From Planctomycetota bacterium (GTDB lineage Bacteria; Planctomycetota; SZUA-567; JAFGNG01), in the NCBI GenBank assembly GCA_016927125.1, contig JAFGNG010000068.1, forward strand, positions 1 through 23,762: a stretch of DNA of 23,762 bases, written 5' to 3'. This document shows, one piece after another, positions 15,669 to 22,551 of this stretch. The notes under the pieces are model-generated. The model saw only the letters and a program-made list of their open reading frames with translations. It searched no databases and had not been told where the DNA came from. A program made the position numbers and the translations under genes. Position 1 is the first letter of the stretch. Each line of letters starts with the position of its first letter.

Positions 15669-16265
15669 TTAGATAGACTGCTCGGAAGTCCAGTTGGATT
15701 CGACCTCTTCAAGCTCTTCAGTAAGAGCTTCCAAAGTATTTAGGTACAACTCCGTTTCATCTTCCAGGCTGATTTCTATCTGTTCGGTTTCTGGCTGTTC
15801 CAGGTTGTTTAAAAAAGTATTGGCGGAATCGATACTTTCATTCGCTTGTTTAATAATCGCATTCGCGGTTTCGTCTCCGAAGATGTAGGCATAGGACCCG
15901 TAAGCGCCGGTGCCATTCTTTTCCAATTCCTGCGGCATAATGATCAAGAAGATAAAAAGAATGCTCGCTGCCAGGCCAAGCACTGCCGCTGGCAGGCGAA
16001 GGCGTAGCGAATGGATGCTCTTCTTATCCCCCGGTAGGTCACGGGTGACCTCCTGGAGAACGCGGGCGCGAACGCCCAAGGGCAGGGCGGTAGAAACCGG
16101 GGCTTTATACTGATGGTAGAGACGCACAACCTCGTCCAACCCGGTGACTTTCCGGCAACATTCTGAGCAGGTCAGGAGATGATCCACGAGTTCTGCCAAT
16201 TGCGCGGGAGAGGCTTCGCCGCTCTGGCGCAAAAGGGCAAGATCTTCGATGTTATCGCATTTCAT
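15669..16265 (-). CDS. Membrane anti-sigma factor with zinc-finger (ZAS-like) domain
   Basis: 198 residues in three parts. The cytoplasmic N-terminus carries a zinc anti-sigma signature: C3, then HLLTCSEC with H29, C33 and C36 (HxxxCxxC). A single membrane helix spans about 91-110 (LPAAVLGLAASILFIFLIIM). The periplasmic C-terminus (111-198) is acidic and helical (SLEDETELYLNTLEALTEEL). In this family the N-terminal domain holds the cognate ECF sigma factor inactive at the membrane until a signal releases it. The sigma gene is directly upstream (62-base gap) and the exported coiled-coil gene directly downstream (18 bases). AAAGGAG stands seven bases before the ATG. The acidic outer domain could bind the basic stretches of the coiled-coil proteins, which is speculative. 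Confidence 0.88.
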   Translation of the reverse strand: MKCDNIEDLALLRQSGEASPAQLAELVDHLLTCSECCRKVTGLDEVVRLYHQYKAPVSTALPLGVRARVLQEVTRDLPGDKKSIHSLRLRLPAAVLGLAASILFIFLIIMPQELEKNGTGAYGSYAYIFGDETANAIIKQANESIDSANTFLNNLEQPETEQIEISLEDETELYLNTLEALTEELEEVESNWTSEQSI

Positions 16266-16327
16266 AGTAGCACTCCTTTCATTGCCGGTTGAAGGTTTTT
16301 AGCGAATGGACTACCAGCAATTGAATT

Positions 16328-16888
16328 TCAAATCTCCTGGACATACCCGGATAGCTTTGCTTGTAAAACCGCAACTGCCCGCCGCATATGTGAAAGCGCA
16401 GTATTGAGGGGCATCTCCAGCATTTCCGCGATCTCCTTGAACTGAAGGCCTGCTTCTTCTCGCAATAGAAACACCTCTCTCTGCGGTTCCGTCAATTCTT
16501 GCAATGCTTCAAATATCTTCTGGCCGGTCTCACTATTAAGTTGTTCTTCCAACGGAGTCTTGCCAGAATTTCCAGTGCTCTCTTCAAAATGGCTGTCAAG
16601 GCTCTTTTCCATGCGCCTGCTCATCTTTCTGACCGTATCAAAGAGCTGGTTGCGCGCGATCGTAAATAGCCAGCTTTGTAACTTCCCGTTATGCGTATAG
16701 TTAGAAAAGGATTCAGCAGCCCGGATAAAGGTTTCGTGCAGAATATCTTCTGAGAGACTGGCATCTACCCTTGCCCGGAGGTAACTGTATACCCTAGGGG
16801 CATAACGGTCGTAAATCTGCCCTAGAGCCTCAGAATCACCTTCCAGATACATCTTGATAAGCAGGCTTTCATCTAGCTCTTTATCCAT
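16328..16888 (-). CDS. ECF-subfamily RNA polymerase sigma factor
   Basis: A 186-residue alternative sigma factor with only regions 2 and 4. Region 2 spans about 20-90 (ALGQIYDRYAPRVYSYLRAR, then SEDILHETFIRAAESF and SWLFTIARNQLFDTVRK). Region 4 spans about 125-180 (ELTEPQREVFLLREEAGLQF, then the helix-turn-helix KEIAEMLEMPLNTALSHMRR). It would redirect RNA polymerase to its own regulon, probably including this operon. First gene of the run with the anti-sigma factor and two exported coiled-coil proteins. AAGGA stands eight bases before the ATG. I found no convincing ECF-type promoter upstream; a weak minus-strand site (TTGGTT-17-TACAAT, ending near 16988) overlaps the left copy of a 13-bp repeat. 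Confidence 0.96.
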   Translation of the reverse strand: MDKELDESLLIKMYLEGDSEALGQIYDRYAPRVYSYLRARVDASLSEDILHETFIRAAESFSNYTHNGKLQSWLFTIARNQLFDTVRKMSRRMEKSLDSHFEESTGNSGKTPLEEQLNSETGQKIFEALQELTEPQREVFLLREEAGLQFKEIAEMLEMPLNTALSHMRRAVAVLQAKLSGYVQEI

Positions 16889-16978
16889 TCGCTGTTTCCT
16901 TCACCACCATAACGCTGGGATATAGGTGATTATTGCAAAAATCTGTACTAATGCACGTAAAATCTTGTTAAATAACAT

Positions 16979-16991
16979 ATTATAACGAATT
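16979..16991. repeat. 13-bp direct repeat, left copy (ATTATAACGAATT)
   Basis: Identical to 17081-17093 and in the same orientation, 102 bases apart, in the gap between the divergent ECF operon and the DUF2344-rng operon. Read on the minus strand it contains TATAAT and overlaps the candidate ECF promoter. Confidence 0.6.
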
Positions 16992-17051
16992 GTACGGATT
17001 TTAAACCGTAAAACCAAAGTTTTTTTAATGTTTTGTTCCTTAACTTTGTGC

Positions 17052-17080
17052 TGGACTTGTCAACAGTTATATGTTATAAG
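17052..17080 (+). promoter_or_regulatory. Sigma-70-like promoter for DUF2344-rng-rplU-rpmA
   Basis: TGGACT (17052-17057, four of six -35 bases) is separated by 17 bases from TATAAG (17075-17080, five of six -10 bases). Transcription would begin near 17087, inside the right copy of the 13-bp repeat, giving a leader of about 85 bases that contains the 17099-17121 hairpin. Confidence 0.45.
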
Positions 17081-17093
17081 ATTATAACGAATT
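17081..17093. repeat. 13-bp direct repeat, right copy (ATTATAACGAATT)
   Basis: Second exact copy of the 13-mer at 16979-16991. It lies immediately after the proposed -10 box of the rightward promoter, a position where a bound protein could block initiation. Confidence 0.6.
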
Positions 17094-17098
17094 TGCAG

Positions 17099-17121
17099 CG
17101 GTCGCTGAGGTTTGGCGACCG
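17099..17121 (+). promoter_or_regulatory. Hairpin in the leader of the DUF2344-rng operon
   Basis: CGGTCGC (17099-17105) pairs perfectly with GCGACCG (17115-17121) around a 9-base loop. The following sequence has no T-run, so it is more likely a 5' stabilising or regulatory hairpin than a terminator. Confidence 0.45.
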
Positions 17122-17170
17122 TTATGTAATTTAAGATAGGTATTTCCGGATACGTCAAGGAGTATTGCGC

Positions 17171-17833
17171 ATGGGCGCGACAGGCGAAATCCGGCAAAAA
17201 CTTGGATTGGAATTTGAGAAGGAGGGTTGGGCGCGCTATTATTCGCACCATGATCTGATGCGATTCTTTGAGCGGGCCATGCGTAGGGCGGATTTGCCGG
17301 TAAGGCTTACTTCCGGTTTTAACCCTAAGCCTCGCATGGTTTTTTTAACTGCTCTCGGTTTGGGCGTAAATTCTAAATGCGAGCATCTGGAAATCGAGTT
17401 CACCCAGCCCATTGCCCCTGAAGAGGTGGCGGGGCGCCTGGACAAGCTGATGCTGCCAGGAATGCGTGTTATCGATTCCACTCGCTTGCCCAAACGCCGA
17501 AAGGGTCGACAGGTTGAGAGTGTGACTTATGAGCTTGGCGGATTTACCTGTGCCGGTGCCTCGAGTGAAGATCTGGAAACTGTTGTCAACGGGATTGCGG
17601 CGGCGCAAACCCTGAAGGTCCAGCGGTTTTCAAAGAAGAGCCAGCGCACCGTTGAGATTGCCCCGTCCATTGAAAGCCTCAGGATAGAGGGCGATATCGT
17701 ACAGATGGTTATCCGTAACTTACCCGGCGGAATGGCCCGGCCGGATGAAATAACGAAAATGATATGCCAGCAATGCGGAATCCTGCCGAGCGGCATATCA
17801 ATAACCAAGCGCAACTGCCAAATAGCGTGGTAA
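17171..17833 (+). CDS. DUF2344 (radical-SAM-linked) protein, stand-alone
   Basis: About 220 residues. The N-terminal half fits the DUF2344/TIGR03936 family: RYYSHHDLMRFFERAMRRAD (22-41), LPVRLTSGFNPKPRM (42-56) and LGLGVNSKCEHLEIEF (62-77). In many genomes this domain is fused to, or sits beside, a radical SAM protein and lies near rng, rplU and rpmA. Here the last three follow directly but no radical SAM gene is present in the window. Its molecular function is not established; a role in RNA or ribosome maturation is suggested by context. I start at the ATG at 17171, eight bases after AAGGAG; the in-frame TTG at 17165 is too close to that site. Confidence 0.87.
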   Translation: MGATGEIRQKLGLEFEKEGWARYYSHHDLMRFFERAMRRADLPVRLTSGFNPKPRMVFLTALGLGVNSKCEHLEIEFTQPIAPEEVAGRLDKLMLPGMRVIDSTRLPKRRKGRQVESVTYELGGFTCAGASSEDLETVVNGIAAAQTLKVQRFSKKSQRTVEIAPSIESLRIEGDIVQMVIRNLPGGMARPDEITKMICQQCGILPSGISITKRNCQIAW

Positions 17834-17908
17834 GCCCGGGTTTCAGCTTCAAAGCTGCAAGATTCTCATGGTTTTTTCCTTGAGAACAACTTGGAGACTG
17901 AAGTCTGA

Positions 17909-19483
17909 ATGACACCCCTCCTCACGGGAGAGAGATTGAAACGTTATATGTTAATGAACGTGGTTGATCCGGAAGAGATCCGGGTTGCCATCACCGGTGA
18001 TGAAGGTCTGGAAGAGCTTTACCTTGAACGCACCGGCAAGGGGTTTCAGGCAGGCAATATTTACAAGGGCAAGGTCCAGAACATCGAGCCCCGCCTGCAA
18101 GCGGCTTTTATCGATATCGGCGGCGAGAAGAACGCTTTCCTAGCTGCTTCCGATGTAATTCCGCCTGATGGCGGTTACAAGGGAATTTTAAAGAAACGAC
18201 GTGGCCGTCGCCTCGACGGGGAAGGACATCCCCCGATTGAGAAGATGCTCTGGAAAGGACAGGAACTACTCGTCCAGATCACCCGCGAAAGCATTGGCAA
18301 TAAGGGTCCGAGCGTTACCACCTATATCTCGCTACCGGGCCGTTACCTGGTCTTGATGCCAGCGGTAGCCAAGCGCGGGGTATCCAAGAAAATCCACGAT
18401 GACAAGGAGCGCAAAGAACTCCGCGAGGCGTTGGAACAGCTCGATCCCCCGTCTGATTTAGGGTTTATTATCAGGACCGCGGGCCAGGGCAAAGGCGGGC
18501 AGGAGTTAAAGAATGATCTTGACTATCTGATGCGTTTATGGAAAGCTATTGTCCGCCGTACCAAGACGGCTAAGTCCGCGACGCTGATTTACGAGGAAAA
18601 CGACCTTGTAATCCGGGCGATTCGCGACTTTATGCAGGAAAATGTCAGCGAGATCCTGATTGACCGGGAGGAAGAATTCAAGCGCGCCCGGGATTTCCTT
18701 GGCACGGTAATGCCGAACTTCAAGAAGAGGGCCAAGCTGTATGATTCCAATGATACCCTCTTCCATCAATTCGGCATTGACCAGGAGATTGAAAAGGCCT
18801 TCTCCCGCAGGGTCAATCTCAAGAGCGGCGGCACCCTGATTATCGAGCCGACCGAGGCGATGGTCACAATCGACGTTAATTCCGGCCGCTTCAACAAAGG
18901 AGACAAGTTGCAGGAGATGATCCTGCAAATCAACTGCGAAGCCGCAAAAATGATTGCCCGCCAGTTGCGCCTGCGCGACCTTGGCGGATTAATCATGCTC
19001 GATTTTATCGACATGGAACGCACCTCCGACCGGCGCAAGGTTGAAAAGGTGTTTCAGGACGCCCTGGCTCCGGATCGGGCGCGGATGACGGTTCTGCCCA
19101 TCAGCCCGCTTGGGGTTATGGAAATGACCCGCCAGCGCGTCCGGCAGAATTTACGCGCGGCTGTCCTGAGCCCGTGCCCGAGTTGCGGCGGCACCGGCAT
19201 GACCAAGAGTTTCGAGAGCCTGGGTTTGGACTTTATCCGGACTTTGCGGCAAAAGTTTACCGAGCGCCAGGGAGTTCTGGAAGTAACTATGCACCCGAAG
19301 GCTGCCAGTTATATCCAGAACATCAGGCGGATTGATATCGCGGAACTCGAAAAGGAATACGCCTCGCAGGTAAGGATAAAAACCGAGATGGCGGTTCCTT
19401 TTGATACCATTAGCTTTAACTGGCTTGAAAATGATAAAAATGGCGCGGAAGCGCGTAACCCAATAGCTAATGTAAGACCTTAA
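17909..19483 (+). CDS. rng: Ribonuclease G/E family endoribonuclease
   Basis: Endoribonuclease that matures rRNA and starts mRNA decay. The 524 residues match the RNase G/E catalytic core: S1 RNA-binding domain (about 45-145, GNIYKGKVQNIEPRLQAAFI then DIGGEKNAFL), RNase H-like/DNase I-like region with catalytic metal ligands D322 in TIDVNSG and D365/D368 in MLDFIDM, and the zinc link CPSCGGTG (423-430). There is no long RNase E scaffold tail, so it is RNase G-sized. The start is uncertain: ATG at 17909 lacks a well-spaced ribosome site, whereas the in-frame TTG at 17936 has GGAG five bases upstream and gives the usual short N-terminus (KRYMLMNVV). It lies 75 bases after the DUF2344 gene and 45 before rplU. 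Confidence 0.95.
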   Translation: MTPLLTGERLKRYMLMNVVDPEEIRVAITGDEGLEELYLERTGKGFQAGNIYKGKVQNIEPRLQAAFIDIGGEKNAFLAASDVIPPDGGYKGILKKRRGRRLDGEGHPPIEKMLWKGQELLVQITRESIGNKGPSVTTYISLPGRYLVLMPAVAKRGVSKKIHDDKERKELREALEQLDPPSDLGFIIRTAGQGKGGQELKNDLDYLMRLWKAIVRRTKTAKSATLIYEENDLVIRAIRDFMQENVSEILIDREEEFKRARDFLGTVMPNFKKRAKLYDSNDTLFHQFGIDQEIEKAFSRRVNLKSGGTLIIEPTEAMVTIDVNSGRFNKGDKLQEMILQINCEAAKMIARQLRLRDLGGLIMLDFIDMERTSDRRKVEKVFQDALAPDRARMTVLPISPLGVMEMTRQRVRQNLRAAVLSPCPSCGGTGMTKSFESLGLDFIRTLRQKFTERQGVLEVTMHPKAASYIQNIRRIDIAELEKEYASQVRIKTEMAVPFDTISFNWLENDKNGAEARNPIANVRP

Positions 19484-19528
19484 AGGCACTATTCCACCAG
19501 TAATTGACTTTAATTAAGGATAAGCAAC

Positions 19529-19840
19529 ATGTATGCAATTATTGAAAATGGCGGTCGACAATACAAAGTCACTGAAGGTGACGTTATTGACATTGCTCTG
19601 TGCACCGGCGGGGAAGGCGAGAAAATCACCTTTGACAAGGTTAAACTCATGAGCGATGGGGATGATACCAAGATTGGCACCCCGGATGTCGCAGGTGCGA
19701 GCGTAACCGCCACCATTCTTGGCACGGTCAAGACCCCCAAGGTTACCGGGATGATATTCCGCCGCCGGCAGGGTTTCAAGTTGAAGAACGGTCATCGGCA
19801 GAAGTTCACCCAGGTGAAGATCACCGGGATTAAGGCTTAG
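19529..19840 (+). CDS. rplU: 50S ribosomal protein L21
   Basis: 103 residues, the standard length. The N-terminus MYAIIENGGRQYKVTEGDVI and the C-terminal RRRQGFKLKNGHRQKFTQVKI segment (which contacts 23S rRNA) are characteristic. AAGGA stands eight bases before the ATG. It follows rng by 45 bases and precedes rpmA by 48, the near-universal rplU-rpmA pairing. Confidence 0.98.
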   Translation: MYAIIENGGRQYKVTEGDVIDIALCTGGEGEKITFDKVKLMSDGDDTKIGTPDVAGASVTATILGTVKTPKVTGMIFRRRQGFKLKNGHRQKFTQVKITGIKA

Positions 19841-19888
19841 AATTCGATTATTAACCAGAAGCATTAATATCTACCAGGAGATAGTACC

Positions 19889-20131
19889 ATGGCACATAAG
19901 GTTGGACAAGGCTCTACCCGTAACGGGAGTGACAGCAATCCCCAGTTTCGCGGCGTTAAGAAGTTCGGCGGCCAGGTGGTGCGCGCCGGCAATATTATTG
20001 TCCGTCAATGCGGCACCCAGTTCCATCCCGGGCGCAACGTCGGCATGGGTCGCGACTATACCCTCTTTGCGTTGACCGACGGGGTGGTTGAATTCGGTAG
20101 CCGGCGGCGGATTAATATCGTTGCCAGCTAA
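19889..20131 (+). CDS. rpmA: 50S ribosomal protein L27
   Basis: 80 residues, slightly shorter than the 85 of E. coli. It begins directly with MAHKVGQGSTRNG, so it lacks the cleaved N-terminal extension seen in Firmicutes. FGGQVVRAGNIIVRQCGTQFHPG and NVGMGRDYTLFAL are diagnostic. The N-terminal tail reaches toward the peptidyl-transferase centre; here the usual second Lys of the HKK motif is Val, a small departure. Last gene of the operon, followed by a terminator-like hairpin. Confidence 0.98.
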   Translation: MAHKVGQGSTRNGSDSNPQFRGVKKFGGQVVRAGNIIVRQCGTQFHPGRNVGMGRDYTLFALTDGVVEFGSRRRINIVAS

Positions 20132-20179
20132 ACTTCGATAACTTCTGAAAAGCATATTTCGAGGTTCTACTTTTTTATC

Positions 20180-20206
20180 AAGGCTGCTCTTCCGGCAGCC
20201 TTTATT
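20180..20206 (+). terminator. Probable terminator after rpmA
   Basis: AAGGCTGC (20180-20187) and GCAGCCTT (20195-20202) form an 8-bp stem around a 7-base loop, followed by a short, interrupted T-tract (TTTATTAAT). It begins about 50 bases after the rpmA stop. The weak tail makes it moderate rather than certain. Confidence 0.65.
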
Positions 20207-20275
20207 AATCAGCAGGATTTTTTAGCTTAATTAATATATTACAATAACGTTAGATTTATCTCAGAGGAGAATACG

Positions 20276-21229
20276 ATGCTGTTAATTAAGTTAATTATTG
20301 TAATGGGAATCTTCACCTGTCTTACCACCACCATGGCAGACGCTGCCGATGCTCAAGCCGAACCGCAACCCCTGTCACTGGAGGTGAAGGTTCTTAATGA
20401 TCCGGTTGAACTGGGTGAATATCTCAAGGTAGAAGTCACGGTCAAGAATCTTGGTGAGAAGAAGGATGACATCCCTGAACTTATCCTGGATTACCGCTCC
20501 GTGGTCTTTGCCTTCCCGGAAGACGACAAAACCGAAGAGCTCGCCGACTTCGATAAAATGTATGTTCGCATCGGGCATGACAACGGCAATTTTACCCCCA
20601 TCGAACACCTTGTCATCGCCCGCGGAGAAACTTCTTCCGCAGTCTTCAAGATCCCGACCTGCGAAGCCGGGAAGGGGTATCTACGCGCAATCTATAAACT
20701 CGGGCCTACCCAGGTGATTTCTCCCGCGGCGGAATACACGGTTACTGGTGATGGCAAGGAACTGGTCTGCCGGATGGAAACCACCCAGGGCGAGATGATC
20801 CTGGAATTCTATCCCGAGGCCGCGTTCAACCATGTCATGCATTTTGTAGATCGCGTTCAAACCGGCGGCTATGACGGCCTGCTTTTCCACCGCGTAATCA
20901 GCGGCTTCATGATCCAGGGCGGTGACCCTCTCGGCACCGGCTACGGCGGCCCGGGTTACATGATCCCGCAGGAGTTCAACAATACCCCGCATGAACCGGG
21001 CGTCCTCAGCATGGCGCGCTCGAATGATGTCAACTCGGCTGGCTGCCAGTTCTTCATCTGCCACAAGAAAAAAGAAATTCTGGACGGTCAGTATACTGCC
21101 TTTGGCAAGGTGATCGAAGGCTTGGACGTGGTTAACAAGATTGCTGCCACCCGTGTCGACGAAGGCGATCGGCCGATTGAAGATCAGAAAATGATCAGCC
21201 TGAAGATAGAAACCAGGGAAGCGAAGTAA
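20276..21229 (+). CDS. Exported cyclophilin-type peptidyl-prolyl isomerase with N-terminal beta domain
   Basis: 317 residues. A signal peptide (hydrophobic to about residue 19, then MADAADA) sends it across the inner membrane. Residues 30-157 look like an immunoglobulin-like beta domain (LEVKVLNDPVELGEYLKVEVTVKNLG). Residues 165-315 are a cyclophilin: METTQGEMILEFYPEAAFN, FHRVISGFMIQGGDP (catalytic R206, Q214), NSAGCQFFIC and LDGQYTAFGKVIEG. The position of CypA Trp121 is Leu269, as in many bacterial cyclophilins. It would catalyse proline isomerisation in the periplasm; the beta domain might bind clients. AGAGGAGA stands five bases before the ATG. An EI24 membrane protein gene follows after 31 bases. 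Confidence 0.92.
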   Translation: MLLIKLIIVMGIFTCLTTTMADAADAQAEPQPLSLEVKVLNDPVELGEYLKVEVTVKNLGEKKDDIPELILDYRSVVFAFPEDDKTEELADFDKMYVRIGHDNGNFTPIEHLVIARGETSSAVFKIPTCEAGKGYLRAIYKLGPTQVISPAAEYTVTGDGKELVCRMETTQGEMILEFYPEAAFNHVMHFVDRVQTGGYDGLLFHRVISGFMIQGGDPLGTGYGGPGYMIPQEFNNTPHEPGVLSMARSNDVNSAGCQFFICHKKKEILDGQYTAFGKVIEGLDVVNKIAATRVDEGDRPIEDQKMISLKIETREAK

Positions 21230-21260
21230 AAACGGTTCAATTGCTCGAGGCGATGGACAG

Positions 21261-22112
21261 ATGCGCCATGGCTCTGTCAGATATCCGGTAGGTTCATTCC
21301 TGCGGGGATTCTTCTCCCCGCTCCGGGCCTTGCGCCTGTTTCTGGCGCATCCTGGCCTGAAGCGATACGCGCTCCTGCCGCTTTTGGTCAATATTGTCAT
21401 CTTCGGACTGATCCTGGCGATTACAATCTATTGGATCCTCCCGGGAATTGATCTCTCCGGTTATGTCCCGGAATCCGATGCCTGGTACCTTAGCTGGTTT
21501 TTAACCCCCTTGAAATGGGTGGTAACTACCTTTAAGTGGCTCTTCGGGCTGGCCACAATCTTTTTCCTGTTTTTCTATGGCTTCACCGCGATTGGACTGG
21601 TCATTGCCAGCCCGTTCAATGACCTTTTGTCAGAAAAGGTCGAAGGGGTTCTACAGGGAGGGGGAGGGCAGGCGAAGATTAGCCTCTTTGTTTGGGGCAA
21701 GGCTACCCTCTTCAGCTTGTGGGAATCCACTAAAATTGCGATCTGGCAATTATTTTTCACCCTCCTAACCCTGCCGTTCCTGCTGCTCCCAATCATCGGC
21801 GCAGCGCCTCTGTTCGTGGTTAATGCGTATTTCGGGGGATTAGGCTTCATGGATGTGGCCCTGGCTCGCCATTTCCTTGGCAGCCGCCATCGCCAGGCTG
21901 GCTTCGCTGGCAGGAAGATGGAGATCTTCGGCCTCGGCACTGCTATGGTGATTCTGATGGCGATTCCGCTGGTTGGACTTCTGACCTTGCCTTTGGGCGT
22001 GGTCGCCGCTACAATTCTTTATTGCGAGATTGACTGGGCAGGACGCCTGAACCGCTACGGGATAAAGCCGCCACCTGGCTTTATACCACCAAAGTATAAT
22101 ACAATTATATAA
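21261..22112 (+). CDS. EI24/CysZ-like multi-spanning membrane protein
   Basis: 283 residues with four or more membrane segments (about 37-61, 95-118, 160-190 and 228-255). ASPFNDLLSEKVEGVL (116-131) and LPLGVVAATILYCEI (243-257) are the signature stretches of the EI24/CysZ family. In E. coli CysZ is linked to sulphate uptake, but the family is broad and no cysteine-biosynthesis gene is nearby, so the substrate is open. The start ATG at 21261 has GAGG ten bases upstream, which is acceptable. It is 31 bases after the cyclophilin gene and probably on the same message. No clear terminator follows. Confidence 0.85.
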   Translation: MRHGSVRYPVGSFLRGFFSPLRALRLFLAHPGLKRYALLPLLVNIVIFGLILAITIYWILPGIDLSGYVPESDAWYLSWFLTPLKWVVTTFKWLFGLATIFFLFFYGFTAIGLVIASPFNDLLSEKVEGVLQGGGGQAKISLFVWGKATLFSLWESTKIAIWQLFFTLLTLPFLLLPIIGAAPLFVVNAYFGGLGFMDVALARHFLGSRHRQAGFAGRKMEIFGLGTAMVILMAIPLVGLLTLPLGVVAATILYCEIDWAGRLNRYGIKPPPGFIPPKYNTII

Positions 22113-22192
22113 GTTGAAGATAGTATAGGGGGAAGTTCCCGCCCCTGAAATCCACATTCGTATCGCGGCACAACATCAATGCTGATAAATAG

Positions 22193-22221
22193 TTGCCTTT
22201 TAAATCAAAGTTTTGTATAAT
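22193..22221 (+). promoter_or_regulatory. Sigma-70 promoter for the TPR gene
   Basis: TTGCCT (22193-22198, four of six -35 bases), a 17-base spacer and a perfect TATAAT (22216-22221). Start near 22228. The leader to the TPR start would be 240-325 bases, unusually long. Confidence 0.6.
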
Positions 22222-22334
22222 ATTTATCAACTGGCAGCGTATTTTTTCGAAAAATCCGGTATGCTGTCAAAGTCGGGAAGGGTTTTATTTATTCGACAAA
22301 GTGCTTTATTTTCGCAAAATTAGCCTGAAAATCA

Positions 22335-22358
22335 GCATATAATGCGTTTTTTATATGC
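22335..22358. repeat. 8-bp inverted repeat, possible operator
   Basis: GCATATAA (22335-22342) and TTATATGC (22351-22358) are perfect reverse complements separated by 8 bases, so the half-site centres are 16 bases apart. The left arm overlaps a TATAAT at 22338-22343. The spacing suits a dimeric DNA-binding protein. Confidence 0.4.
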
Positions 22359-22551
22359 CAAATTTGTAAAACGTACCTGTTTTTCCGCGATTGGCAGTGT
22401 CTGATAATATTGTGCGTAATTAATTTGTCGGTAGCGATTTGCATACCTCCAAATATAGGATATATTTATGAATAAGAGCAGAAAAAATGTCAGGGTACAG
22501 AAGTTAACAAGCGCAAAGAGCAAGAGGACGAACCTTAAGGAGTGTTCATTG

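Larger units (their letters stand above)
22113..22551 (+). other. Regulatory-looking gap before the secreted TPR gene
   Basis: AT-rich and without a credible separate gene. It contains a good promoter (22193-22221), an 8-bp inverted repeat (22335-22358) overlapping a second TATAAT, an AT-only inverted repeat around AGGA (22451-22467), and two competing translation starts. An open minus-strand frame at 22332-22523 has no ribosome site or recognisable product. Confidence 0.55.

Noticed and set aside
17836..17908. Small hairpins (CAGCT/AGCTG and TTCTCA/TGAGAA) before rng as an attenuator
   Set aside because: Stems of only 5-6 bp with no clear terminator geometry; too weak to report as a feature.
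22127..22146. AGGGG...CCCCT repeat after the EI24 gene as a terminator
   Set aside because: The stem is short and is not followed by a T-tract, so termination is not supported.
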